NCBI RefSeq assembly: GCF_004146235.1
Contig: NZ_SELO01000012.1
Span: 53,410-117,409 of the forward strand
Origin: Tropicimonas sp. IMCC6043
Lineage (GTDB): Bacteria; Pseudomonadota; Alphaproteobacteria; Rhodobacterales; Rhodobacteraceae
DNA: 64,000 nucleotides
Direction: 5' to 3'
Part shown: positions 34,001 to 42,334 of the stretch, piece by piece
Position numbering within the stretch: the stretch's first letter is position 1
How the letters are laid out: each line of letters opens with the position of its first letter
Program-made: the position numbers and the translations under genes
The notes under the pieces: model-generated
Seen by the model: only the letters and a program-made list of their open reading frames with translations
Told to the model about the DNA's origin: nothing
Database searches by the model: none

Positions 34001-35819
34001 GCGCGGCGCCGGCCCGCTTCCGGTAGTCCTCTGCCTGCTGTCGGCAAACGCCCCGCTTGGCCGGCGCATCGCCGGGGCCCTCGACGCGCGGCTCGACATC
34101 CGTGGCGAGGATTTCGACGATCTGGGCGCGCATCTCGCGGCGCTCTTCCATGCCGGACATCCGCTGGTCGGCATCGCCTCTGCCGGCATCCTGATCCGTC
34201 TGCTGGCGCCGCATCTCGGCGACAAGCGCACGGAGCCGGCGGTGCTGGCCGTCTCTGCGGACGGCGCCGCCGTGGTGCCGCTTCTCGGCGGCCATCATGG
34301 GGCGAATGCACTGGCTGGCCGGATCGCAGAGGCGATCGGCGGGACTGCGGCCGTAACGACAGCGGGCGACGTGACCTTTGGCGTCGCGCTCGACGCGCCG
34401 CCCGAGGACTGGCGGCTCGACAATCCCGAGGACGCCAAGGCGGTGATGGCGGCGCTGGTTTCCGGGACCAAGGGACAGCTCTCCGGCCCCAAGGCGGGCT
34501 GGATCGCACCGCTCGAGACCGCGGGCGCGGTGGAGCGCGTCGCCGCCGACCCGGAAGCGCCGCTTGTGCTGAGCGTCCCCGGCGTGCCGCCACTGGTCTA
34601 TCGCCGCCGCGCGCTGGCGCTCGGTGTCGGCTGCGCCCGTGGCTGCGACCCCGATCAGCTCATCGGGCTGGTCGGCCGGACGCTGGCGGAAGCGGGTATC
34701 TCCGCGGGCGAGATCGCCGCCATTCATTCGATCGACCTGAAATCCGACGAGGCCGCGATCCACGCGCTGGCCCGCCACCTTGGAGTTCCCGCCCGCTTCC
34801 ATTCGGCCGCGCGGCTGGAGGAGGAAGCGCCTCGGCTGGCCAACCCCTCCAACGTGGTCTTCGCCGAGGTTGGCTGCCACGGTGTCGCCGAGGGCGCGGC
34901 GTTGGCGGCAGCGGGGCCGGATGGCAAGCTTCTGGTCGAGAAAGTGAAATCTGCCGAGGCCACCTTTGCAGTTGCGGCGATCGGCCAAGGTGGCGCAGCG
35001 GGCACTCCGCGCGGGCACCTCGCCGTCATCGGCATCGGGCCGGGACAGGCCGCCTGGCGCACGCCGGAGGCGACCCGGCTCATCGCCGAGGCCGACGAGC
35101 TCGTTGGTTACGGTTTCTATATAGACCTGCTGGGACCGGAAGCGCGCGGCCGGATGCGCCGCGACTTCACCCTCGGTGAGGAGGAAGCGCGCTGCCGCTA
35201 CGCGCTGGAAGCCGCCGGGGAGGGACGCCGCGTGGCGCTGATCTGCTCCGGCGACGGCGGCATCTTCGCAATGGGCGCCCTGGTGATGGAACTCCTCGAC
35301 CGCGACGAGTCAGCGGGCGGCGTCTCTGACGCGGCGCGGCGCGTCGAGTTGATCCATGCCCCCGGCATCTCGGCCTTGCAGGCCGCCTCCGCCCGCGCCG
35401 GCGCGCTGCTCGGCCACGATTTCTGTGCCATTTCGCTCTCGGACCTGTTGACCCCGCGCGAGGCGATCCTGCAACGGCTCCACGCCGCCGCCGAAGGCGA
35501 TTTCGTCATCGCTTTCTACAACCCCGTGTCGCGCCGTCGGCGGACGCTGCTGGCCGAGGCGCGTGACATCTTGCTTCGGCACCGCCCGGCCGACACGCCG
35601 GTCCTACTGGCGACCTCGCTCGGCCGCCCGGAGGAGCGACTGGTCTTGCGCCGGCTCGACACGCTCGAAGTCGACGAGGTGGACATGATGACGATCGTGC
35701 TCATTGGCTCCTCCGCATCCCGCCGCGTCGCCTCGGGCGATATCTCGGCCGGCGCCGGTGGCGAATGGATCTACACACCGCGCGGCTATGCCAAGCACAT
35801 CGACGGAGACGCTTCATGA
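33993..35819 (+). CDS. cobJ: CbiG-CobJ fusion: cobalamin biosynthesis CbiG domain plus precorrin-3B C17-methyltransferase
   Basis: This is a 608-residue bifunctional protein. Residues 1 to about 335 are CbiG-like, with GIASAGILIRLLAPHL and LGGHHGANALA in the first half, and GVGCARGCDPDQL followed by the conserved SIDLKSDE region in the second. Residues from about 341 are a complete CobJ/CbiH methylase beginning GHLAVIGIGPGQAAWRTPEA, with ICSGDGGIFAMGA and FYNPVSRRR. CobJ contracts the ring by methylating C17. CbiG opens the delta-lactone in the anaerobic pathway, so the fusion joins consecutive steps. The ATG at 33993 overlaps cobI, and the stop overlaps cobM (ATGA). Confidence 0.93.
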   Translation: MSERGAGPLPVVLCLLSANAPLGRRIAGALDARLDIRGEDFDDLGAHLAALFHAGHPLVGIASAGILIRLLAPHLGDKRTEPAVLAVSADGAAVVPLLGGHHGANALAGRIAEAIGGTAAVTTAGDVTFGVALDAPPEDWRLDNPEDAKAVMAALVSGTKGQLSGPKAGWIAPLETAGAVERVAADPEAPLVLSVPGVPPLVYRRRALALGVGCARGCDPDQLIGLVGRTLAEAGISAGEIAAIHSIDLKSDEAAIHALARHLGVPARFHSAARLEEEAPRLANPSNVVFAEVGCHGVAEGAALAAAGPDGKLLVEKVKSAEATFAVAAIGQGGAAGTPRGHLAVIGIGPGQAAWRTPEATRLIAEADELVGYGFYIDLLGPEARGRMRRDFTLGEEEARCRYALEAAGEGRRVALICSGDGGIFAMGALVMELLDRDESAGGVSDAARRVELIHAPGISALQAASARAGALLGHDFCAISLSDLLTPREAILQRLHAAAEGDFVIAFYNPVSRRRRTLLAEARDILLRHRPADTPVLLATSLGRPEERLVLRRLDTLEVDEVDMMTIVLIGSSASRRVASGDISAGAGGEWIYTPRGYAKHIDGDAS

Positions 35820-36580
35820 CCGTTCATTTCATCGGCGCCGGCCCCGGTGACCCGGAACTTCTGACGCTCAAGGCGCAGCGCCTGATCGCCTCCTGCCCGG
35901 TGTGTCTTTACGCCGGTTCGCTGGTGCCCGCGGAGGTGGTGGCTGGCGCGCCCGAAGGCGCGCGCGTCATCGACACCGCGCCGCTGGCGCTCGACGAGAT
36001 CATCGCCGAGATCGAGGCGGCCCATGCCCGCGGCGAGGATGTCGCCCGTGTCCATTCGGGCGATCCGTCGCTCTATGGCGCCATCGCCGAACAGGTCCGC
36101 CGCCTCCGCGCCCTTGGCATCCCCTATGACATCACGCCCGGCGTGCCGGCCTATTGCGCCGCCGCCGCCGGCATGGGGCAGGAGCTGACCGTTCCGGAGG
36201 TGGCCCAAACGGTCATCCTCACCCGCACGGCGATGAAATCGACTGGCATGCCGGAGGGTGAGGACCTTGCCACGCTCGGCGCCTCGCGCGCGACGCTGGT
36301 AATCCACCTGTCGGTGCGCAACCTTCTGGAGATCGAGCGCCAGCTGTCACCAATCTATGGGCCGGATTGCCCGGTGATCGTCGCCTATCGTGTGGGCTGG
36401 CCGGACGAGATGTATATCCGCGGCACGCTGGCCGACATCCGCGACAAGGTCCGGGGCGAGAAGCTCACCCGCACCGCGCTTGTCTTCGTCGGCCGTGTCT
36501 TCGAGGATCACGACTTTCCCGATTCAGCACTTTATGACCCCGAGATACCCCACGTGTTGCGTCCGCGTCCGAAGGGCTGA
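35816..36580 (+). CDS. cobM: Precorrin-4 C11-methyltransferase
   Basis: This is a 254-residue tetrapyrrole methylase that adds the C11 methyl group. The VHFIGAGPGDPELLTLKA start, VHSGDPSLYGAIAEQ, ITPGVPAYCAAAA and VAYRVGWPDE motifs are diagnostic of CobM/CbiF. The ATG at 35816 overlaps the cobJ stop. It is the last recognised gene of the operon. The precorrin-6A reductase and cobyrinate amidases are not in the window. The next gene is convergent, and no clear terminator was seen in the 120-base gap. Confidence 0.94.
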   Translation: MTVHFIGAGPGDPELLTLKAQRLIASCPVCLYAGSLVPAEVVAGAPEGARVIDTAPLALDEIIAEIEAAHARGEDVARVHSGDPSLYGAIAEQVRRLRALGIPYDITPGVPAYCAAAAGMGQELTVPEVAQTVILTRTAMKSTGMPEGEDLATLGASRATLVIHLSVRNLLEIERQLSPIYGPDCPVIVAYRVGWPDEMYIRGTLADIRDKVRGEKLTRTALVFVGRVFEDHDFPDSALYDPEIPHVLRPRPKG

Positions 36581-36700
36581 TTGGAGTCCCGATGTTCGAC
36601 ACCGAGTAGGGCCAGCTTTGGCTTGGCAGCCCGGCGCGGGAAACCGGCCGGAGGTCGTCGCACCCGGGGAAAGACAGGTTGATCACGGAATGAACCCCCG

Positions 36701-38611
36701 TCACCCCGCCGGTCCGGTGGCGATGAAGAAATAAACCCATTCGCCCTTGAAATCGTCCTCTTCCGCCCGTGCCTCGGCGACGCGGGAGCGCAGGAAGTCG
36801 AGATACGGCCCGGCAGGCTCGACCAGCGGTCGCTCCCCGTCGTAAAGCGGCCGGGAGGTGGCGAAGGCGACGGCGATCTCCTGGCCGAAGGGCGGAGCGA
36901 TCGTGATGTCGAGCGCGGGCTCGCCATCGGCATCCGAGCCGACGCGCCGGCTGGCCTTCGCAGGGACCGAAGCGAGCGGAACCAACTCGTTGGGCTGCAG
37001 ATGCAGGACGTTCCCGTCGGCATCGAAATAGTCGACATAGAGGAAGGCGTCGTAGTCGGGGGCTTGCAAGTCGAGCTCCAGCCGCTCGCCCGCGCCGAAG
37101 CGGTATTCGCGGACATGGGCATTGGTGCCGACGATCCGCGGATCCTGCCGCTGGTCCTCCGATTGCGGCAGGCCGACCGCAGCGATGCCGGAGAGCGCGT
37201 TGCATTGCGGCGGTGGCAGCAGGCGCATCTCGTCGGCAACGCGGATCTCGCTTCCCATCTGCGCTCCGAGCGCCTCGAGCAGGGGCGCGCGCAGACTGTC
37301 CTCAGGGATGTGGCCGCGCAACTCCAGCGTCGCGGTTTCGGGCACGAACTCGGTCTGCAGCCGGGCACAGGGGATGCCGGTAAGCAGCGCTTCGAGCGCG
37401 TCGCGCACCGGCGCGCCGCCACTTTCGGCGGCTTCGGGTTGCATGAAAGCCTGGACGGCGGCGATCGAAACGGGGTCGGCAAGGCTCGTGTCGCCGAGCT
37501 GCCAGGCCAGCGCGGCGGTGATCCGGGAGGCGGCGGCGTCAGCCGGGGTTTCGCTGGCGGCTGGTCGGTCCGGGTCGATCCGGCCCGCGGTGGTGGCTTC
37601 CGCTCTGCCGGGCACAACCGGCGCACCGCTCGCGGGAAGGGTCGCGGCCGGAGGGCCGGACGGGGGCGGGGTGGCGCCGAGCGGCGTGGCTCCTGCTTCC
37701 AGGCGCGCGAGCTTTGTGCTGTCCGCCATGGGGTCGCCGGCTGGCGCCGGAGGAGGGTGTGAATCGTCGGCGGCCAGGCTCTCCGACGGGCCGGCAAGCA
37801 ACTCGGCGGGCATCGCGACATCCGTGAGGAGACCGGCGGTGGGGCTGTCCGGGGCCAACTGGCTGGCGGCTTCCGTTGGCGTCTCTCCGGCGCGGGCCGG
37901 GACCACCACAGGGGGCAGGGTGGTGGCGGGTTCGGGGCGGCGCTGGCTGAGCCGGGCCGGGCGGCTGGCCGCGGTCAGACCAGCAAGGGAAGTGGCGGTG
38001 GTCTCGGGCGGGTCGGGACGGGCGACGCGCGGGCGAGCCTCGAGCGCCGCGCTCGCCTCACCAGTTGTTACGAGCGCTGGTCTCGGGGCGGGTTCGGGTT
38101 CCAGGCCGGCGGCCGGGCGGCTGGTGGCCACGGCTTCTGCGGCGGTGCCCGGCTCCGCGTTCAGCGCTTCACTGCGGGTAACGTCAGGGCGAGCATCGGC
38201 CGCGGGCGGGATGCTTGCGGCGGCGCTTTCGAGCGCCTGGGCCCGGGGCGTCGCAGGCAAGGCCTGCGCGGCCGTGTCAGTAAGGGCGTCGGGCCGGGCG
38301 ACTTCCGGCGCCGCGGCGGCAAGTCTTTGTGTTCCGGGCACGGCCGGGCGCGCCTCGGTCCGGCGGGGCGCGTCGAGGCCGAGCGCTTCACCCCGCGCTT
38401 CGCGTCCCTCCGCCGGGCGCGCCTCGGCCGCCTCTTCTCGCGCGCGGGTGCGACGCAGCGTGTCCGCCGAGAGCGTGACCTCGGTCGGCGGTGGCCGTTG
38501 CTCGGGAACGGGCCGCGGCACGAGGGCGAGGGCGAGAAGCAAGAGCGCACCGCCATGCAGGGCGACCGAACCGGCGCCCGCCAGCGCCCATGTCGCCGGG
38601 CGCGCGGTCAT
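36701..38611 (-). CDS. TonB-like envelope protein with C-terminal DUF4384 domain
   Basis: This is a 636-residue protein. A single N-terminal membrane helix (about residues 8-32) is followed by a very long Ala/Pro/Arg/Glu-rich disordered region (about 35-370), as in TonB/TolA. A compact central domain (about 400-490) has paired cysteines (IPCARLQ, PPQCNAL). The C-terminal DUF4384 domain (about 495-636) contains YDAFLYVDYFDADGNVLHLQPNE. DUF4384 also occurs in Ser/Thr kinase and secretion-associated proteins. Its start overlaps an ExbD gene, so it is the probable energy-transducing partner of an ExbB-ExbD motor. The position beside a T6SS operon suggests an accessory role there. The function is inferred. 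Confidence 0.72.
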   Translation of the reverse strand: MTARPATWALAGAGSVALHGGALLLLALALVPRPVPEQRPPPTEVTLSADTLRRTRAREEAAEARPAEGREARGEALGLDAPRRTEARPAVPGTQRLAAAAPEVARPDALTDTAAQALPATPRAQALESAAASIPPAADARPDVTRSEALNAEPGTAAEAVATSRPAAGLEPEPAPRPALVTTGEASAALEARPRVARPDPPETTATSLAGLTAASRPARLSQRRPEPATTLPPVVVPARAGETPTEAASQLAPDSPTAGLLTDVAMPAELLAGPSESLAADDSHPPPAPAGDPMADSTKLARLEAGATPLGATPPPSGPPAATLPASGAPVVPGRAEATTAGRIDPDRPAASETPADAAASRITAALAWQLGDTSLADPVSIAAVQAFMQPEAAESGGAPVRDALEALLTGIPCARLQTEFVPETATLELRGHIPEDSLRAPLLEALGAQMGSEIRVADEMRLLPPPQCNALSGIAAVGLPQSEDQRQDPRIVGTNAHVREYRFGAGERLELDLQAPDYDAFLYVDYFDADGNVLHLQPNELVPLASVPAKASRRVGSDADGEPALDITIAPPFGQEIAVAFATSRPLYDGERPLVEPAGPYLDFLRSRVAEARAEEDDFKGEWVYFFIATGPAG

Positions 38612-39012
38612 TGCCCCACCGGCGTCACGACGAGCACCACGTCCTGCGCGCCGAGCGCTTCGATCCGGGCGACGAGCGGCAGGAAATCGCGCAGCTCAGC
38701 GGCGTGGTGAGCATTGATCCGGATGAGGCGCTGCGGCTGCGCGGCGAGCACCTCGGCGAGACTTTCGAGCAGAGTGGCTTCGTCGATCGACGCACCATTG
38801 AAGGCGAGCGCGCCGTCGGCAGCGATCGCCACCGTCTCGCCGCCGCCGGGCAAGGTTGCGCCGCTCGCGGACTGGGCGGGCTGGACGCGGAAGGGCGCGG
38901 TGGCGTCCATCCGGCCGACCAGCATCGAAAACACCAGCAGGAAGAACACCACGTCGATCAGCGCGATGATCGGCTCGGGTCGGTCGCGACGGCGGCGGCG
39001 GGCGAGCTTCAT
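38608..39012 (-). CDS. ExbD/TolR-family biopolymer transport protein (second copy)
   Basis: This is a 134-residue protein with one N-terminal membrane helix, PIIALIDVVFFLLVFSMLVG. It contains the Asp that conducts protons in ExbD/TolR, and a periplasmic domain follows. It overlaps the other ExbD gene upstream and the DUF4384 gene downstream by four bases each, so three proteins are translationally coupled. It differs clearly from its neighbour copy and may form a heteromeric stator. Confidence 0.85.
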   Translation of the reverse strand: MKLARRRRRDRPEPIIALIDVVFFLLVFSMLVGRMDATAPFRVQPAQSASGATLPGGGETVAIAADGALAFNGASIDEATLLESLAEVLAAQPQRLIRINAHHAAELRDFLPLVARIEALGAQDVVLVVTPVGQ

Positions 39013-39428
39013 GGCGCCTCTCCGAGGCGAACCAACCGGATCTGACGAACTCCGGCTGCGGTGGTCACGTCGAGCAGCGAGACGAGATCCTGCGTGCTGG
39101 CCTGGCCGGACGGGAGGAGGACGACGGACAGCGCCGGTGTCTCTGCGAGCCGCGCTTCGAGGACCTGCTTCAACTCGGGCGCGCGGACCGGGGTGCCGCG
39201 CAGCCGGGGGATGCCGTCGGCATCGAGGCGGATGAGCAGGGCCGAAGCGGTGCCGGTGGCCGGTGCGGCGTCGGTCGCGGGGGCGTCGGTGCCCTCGGCC
39301 ATCGGGATCATGCGCAGGTTGAGATAGGTCGAGGTGACCATGAAGAAGACCAGCATGATCATAAGGACGTCGATCATCGGCACCAGCTGGATCGTCGCGC
39401 TGGCCGGGACGGCCTGCTTCAGTCGCAT
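39009..39428 (-). CDS. ExbD/TolR-family biopolymer transport protein (first copy)
   Basis: This is a 139-residue protein with the classic ExbD helix LVPMIDVLMIMLVFFMVTS, including the conserved proton-channel Asp about 20 residues from the N-terminus, then a periplasmic domain. The ATG at 39428 lies 28 bases after the ExbB gene stop. Two ExbD paralogues in tandem also occur in some gliding and TonB systems; here they sit between ExbB and the TonB-like DUF4384 protein. Confidence 0.88.
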   Translation of the reverse strand: MRLKQAVPASATIQLVPMIDVLMIMLVFFMVTSTYLNLRMIPMAEGTDAPATDAAPATGTASALLIRLDADGIPRLRGTPVRAPELKQVLEARLAETPALSVVLLPSGQASTQDLVSLLDVTTAAGVRQIRLVRLGEAP

Positions 39429-39456
39429 TGGTGTGCCTCCTGCCGCGTCGCCCCGA

Positions 39457-40083
39457 TCACCCCGTCTCGCCGTTCGCCTCGACCGACATCAGCCGGCCGA
39501 CGGACACTTCCATCGCCGTTCCGACCCGGTCGACGCGGGCCGAGAGCAGGCTGGCAGAGATGGCGGCCGGGATAGCGACGATGAGCCCTGCGGCGGTGGT
39601 CAGCAGTGCCGTCCAGATGCCGCCGGCGAGCAACGCGGCATTGGCGGCGCCCTCCGCCAGGGCGAGTTCCTGGAAGGCGCGGATCATGCCGAGCACGGTG
39701 CCGAGCAGGCCCAGGAGCGGGCTGATCATGGCCACGAGTTCGAGTGTGCGGAGGTGCCGGCCGAGACGGTCGAGCACGGCGTTGCCGCGCCATTCGAGCT
39801 CCTCGTCGAGGGCCGTGCGCGACCTTCCCTCGGCCAGACCCTTCATCGCCGCGGCGAGCAGCGCGTCGACGGGTGACCGGCCGGCCGCGACCGCCGTCAT
39901 CGCGGCGTCTCGGCGGCCGGCGGCCCAGTCGGAAAGCGCGGTCTCGCGCATCGCGCCGCCGCCAAGCGCACCGCCGAGATCGGCGAGTTTCACGAGGATC
40001 AGCGCCACGGTGACAAGTGACAATGCGATCAGCAGCCAGACGATCGGCCCACCGCGGATCAGGAGCGAAAGGAGTCCTTCCAT
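39457..40083 (-). CDS. MotA/TolQ/ExbB-family proton channel protein
   Basis: This is a 208-residue membrane protein. The first helix is IVWLLIALSLVTVALILVKL. The signature helices follow: PLLGLLGTVLGMIRAFQEL (about residues 112-130), then GIWTALLTTAAGLIVAIPA. With ExbD-type partners this family forms a proton-driven motor in the inner membrane. The start at 40083 lies 4 bases after the upstream small periplasmic gene, so it is part of the same minus-strand operon. Confidence 0.9.
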   Translation of the reverse strand: MEGLLSLLIRGGPIVWLLIALSLVTVALILVKLADLGGALGGGAMRETALSDWAAGRRDAAMTAVAAGRSPVDALLAAAMKGLAEGRSRTALDEELEWRGNAVLDRLGRHLRTLELVAMISPLLGLLGTVLGMIRAFQELALAEGAANAALLAGGIWTALLTTAAGLIVAIPAAISASLLSARVDRVGTAMEVSVGRLMSVEANGETG

Positions 40084-40087
40084 GGCT

Positions 40088-40552
40088 TCATTTCACGAAA
40101 TCGGCGGCGGTCTTCGAGCTCAGCTCCATGATCTCGAAACAGTCGACCGGATCGGCGTTCTGCGGCTTGCAGGCGGTCATTTCGTGGAGCAGCACCTCGG
40201 AGATGTCGCCGCAGGCGATGTCGGGGATCTCGAAGAGCTTGAGCGTTGTGCGCGCGACCGGAAGCGGCGCTGCGTCGATGCTCAGGAGCTGGTCGATCAC
40301 GCCGTTGCGGTCGAGAATCGCCAGCGACATCTCAAAGCCCTCGAGCGTCATTCCCGACTGGTTGCGGAACAGGAAATAGCTGCGGCAACCGCCGCTCTCC
40401 GCCGGCTCGAACTTGTTGAGTTCCACGCCGAGGCGGCCGCTTCCGGCGCCGTCCTGCGCTTCGGCGGCCGCCCCGGGCAGCAACGCCGAAAGCGACAAGG
40501 CGGCAAAGAGCCGCGCGCCACTAAGACTGCTCAGGTTAATTCGTCCCATCAT
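40088..40552 (-). CDS. Small periplasmic protein of unknown function, ExbBD/T6SS-linked
   Basis: This is a 154-residue protein with a signal peptide (about residues 1-31, cleavage near GAAAEA) and no lipobox cysteine. The mature part looks like a beta-sandwich (RLGVELNKFEP, SYFLFRNQSGMTLEGFEMSLAILD) with five cysteines, of which at least four could pair. Two adjacent ATGs (40552 and 40549) could start it. It is the first gene of the ExbB-ExbD-ExbD-DUF4384 operon, divergent from the T6SS genes. No family was recognised. It could be an envelope adaptor for the motor. Confidence 0.6.
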   Translation of the reverse strand: MMGRINLSSLSGARLFAALSLSALLPGAAAEAQDGAGSGRLGVELNKFEPAESGGCRSYFLFRNQSGMTLEGFEMSLAILDRNGVIDQLLSIDAAPLPVARTTLKLFEIPDIACGDISEVLLHEMTACKPQNADPVDCFEIMELSSKTAADFVK

Positions 40553-40616
40553 TCGGATCTCTCTCCCATTGACCTGATACCAGAAGGCGCGAGACGGCTG
40601 GCCCGGGTCAAGGCCC

Positions 40617-40644
40617 TTTCAATTCGAGTATTTCGGTTTAAAAT
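40617..40644 (+). promoter_or_regulatory. Candidate promoter of the T6SS operon
   Basis: TTTCAA (40617-40622) and TAAAAT (40639-40644) are 16 bases apart in an AT-richer patch of the divergent region between the ExbBD operon and tssA. They lie about 90 bases before the chosen tssA start. This is a weak sigma-70-like match; a sigma-54 site was not recognised. Confidence 0.3.
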
Positions 40645-40732
40645 GAATCGTGGATTTGTCCGGAGGTTCTGCTACCGTACGTCCAAATGCACCGTCAGTA
40701 TTTTGGGGCAGGTGCCACAGGGAGATTGTCTT

Positions 40733-41758
40733 TTGGTCTTGGAGCTGGTCAGTTTCGGCGATGATGCGCCCTCTGGTGCGAATCTGGAGTACGAAACCGT
40801 CTTTACCGAGTTGGAGATAGCCGCCCAGCCCGGCGAGGAACGGCAGATGGGCAACGAGATCGTTGCCGCAGAGGAGCCCGACTACGCCGACGTGATACGC
40901 AAAGCGCGCATTGTGCTCGAGCAGAGCCACGATCTGCGCGCGGCGATCTACCTTGCCCATGCCGAGTTGCGCCGGAACGGATTTCCGGGCTTCGCGGAGG
41001 CGGTGGGCTATATTCGCGGCTGCCTGTCCGACTTCTGGGACAGCTGCCACCCGCAACTTGACGAAGATGACGGGGATCCGACGATGCGGGTCAACGCGGT
41101 TCAGGGCCTGGCGGCGCCGGAGACGATGCTCCGGGCGCTCAGGCTTGCTCCGATCGCGAGGAGCGGTGCCTTCGGCGATATCTGCCTGCGTCATAAGCAG
41201 ATCATCGAAGGCGAGGTTTCGCCCAGCGACAGCGACGAGCATGTTCCCGACGCCGCGGGGTTCTCGGCCGCCTTCAAGGACACCAAGACCGAGGTCATGG
41301 ACGAGATCATCGTTTCGATCCAGCAGGCCAAGGAGGACATCGACGCGATCGACGCGGTGTTCGACGAGAAGATTCCGGGCCAGGGTCCGAACCTCGACGA
41401 ACTGAAGAAGATGATGGTCCGGATCGTCGCTGTGGTCAGCGAGGAAACCGGCGTTGCGGTCGAGGAGGTCGCCGGCGAGGCTGGCGCCGCAAGCGAGGCT
41501 GCGGCCGGCGCTCCGGCGGCGGCGGTTGGCGTTCCCGGCGCAATCAATTCCGACCGCGACGTATTGGCCGCGCTCGAGAAGATTACCGAGTATTACGCCC
41601 GCACCCAGCCCTCCAACCCTGTGCCGATCCTTCTGGAGAGGGCGCGGCGGCTCGTGGGGGCGGATTTTATCACCATCGTCAAGGATCTTGCCCCGAACGG
41701 GCTCGACAACGTGAAGCTCGTCGGCGGGATCACCGAGGACGACGGAAGCGGCTACTAG
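40733..41758 (+). CDS. tssA: Type VI secretion system protein TssA (ImpA family)
   Basis: This is a cytoplasmic baseplate/tail-coordinating protein. The ImpA N-terminal domain is recognisable from SFGDDAPSGANLEYETVF through SDFWDSCHPQLDEDDGDP (about residues 70-90), the family hallmark. The C-terminal end, SNPVPILLERARRLVGADFITIV, is typical of short TssA proteins. The TTG at 40733 was chosen because AGGGAGA lies 7 bases upstream and the protein then begins at the usual ImpA_N position; ATG 40643 or GTG 40712 would add up to 30 atypical residues. It opens the T6SS operon. Confidence 0.9.
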   Translation: MVLELVSFGDDAPSGANLEYETVFTELEIAAQPGEERQMGNEIVAAEEPDYADVIRKARIVLEQSHDLRAAIYLAHAELRRNGFPGFAEAVGYIRGCLSDFWDSCHPQLDEDDGDPTMRVNAVQGLAAPETMLRALRLAPIARSGAFGDICLRHKQIIEGEVSPSDSDEHVPDAAGFSAAFKDTKTEVMDEIIVSIQQAKEDIDAIDAVFDEKIPGQGPNLDELKKMMVRIVAVVSEETGVAVEEVAGEAGAASEAAAGAPAAAVGVPGAINSDRDVLAALEKITEYYARTQPSNPVPILLERARRLVGADFITIVKDLAPNGLDNVKLVGGITEDDGSGY

Positions 41759-41812
41759 GAATAGCATATCCGCGCGGTGCCGGTGCCGGGCGAACATCGA
41801 AGGGAGACGTTG

Positions 41813-42331
41813 ATGTCAAGTTCACAGAAGTTCATCGCGCGTAACAGGGCGCCCAGGGTTCAGATCGAATACGATGTCGAGCTTTATGGCGCCCAGAAGA
41901 AGGTGCAGCTGCCCTTCGTGATGGGTGTGATGGCCGATCTTGCCGGCAAGTCTGAGGTCGAACAGCCCGGTGTCGACGATCGCAAGTTTCTCGAGATCGA
42001 TGTCGACAATTTCGACAGCCGCATGAAGGCGATGAAGCCGCGCGCGGCTTTCGCGGTTCCCAACACGCTCACCGGCGAGGGCAACCTTTCGGTCGATCTT
42101 ACCTTCGAGAGCATGGACGATTTCTCGCCGGCGGCGATCGCCGAGAAGGTCGAGCCGCTCAAGAACCTGCTCGATGCGCGCAAGGAACTCTCGAACCTGA
42201 TGACCTACATGGACGGAAAGCCCGGCGCCGAGAACCTTATGCAGAAGGTGATGTCGGACCCGGCGCTGATGCAGTCGCTGGCGGCACAGGCGAAGCCGGC
42301 CGACGAAGGCGACAGCGAGGACAAGGAGTAA
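41813..42331 (+). CDS. tssB: Type VI secretion sheath small subunit TssB
   Basis: This is a 172-residue sheath protein that polymerises with TssC around the Hcp tube. SSQKFIARNRAPRVQIEYDVE is the usual N-terminus and KKVQLPFVMGVMADLAG the core motif. The ATG at 41813 has an AGGGAGA ribosome site. tssC starts 4 bases after its stop, as expected for a co-produced pair. Confidence 0.95.
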   Translation: MSSSQKFIARNRAPRVQIEYDVELYGAQKKVQLPFVMGVMADLAGKSEVEQPGVDDRKFLEIDVDNFDSRMKAMKPRAAFAVPNTLTGEGNLSVDLTFESMDDFSPAAIAEKVEPLKNLLDARKELSNLMTYMDGKPGAENLMQKVMSDPALMQSLAAQAKPADEGDSEDKE

Positions 42332-42334
42332 CCC

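Noticed and set aside
36581..36700. Possible regulatory RNA in the gap between cobM and the DUF4384 gene
   Set aside because: It lies between convergent stops, and I found no convincing stem-loop or riboswitch motif.
39428..40732. N-terminal extension of more than 400 codons upstream of tssA
   Set aside because: It is antisense to the ExbB and small periplasmic genes and lacks domain similarity; TssA homology begins just after 40733.
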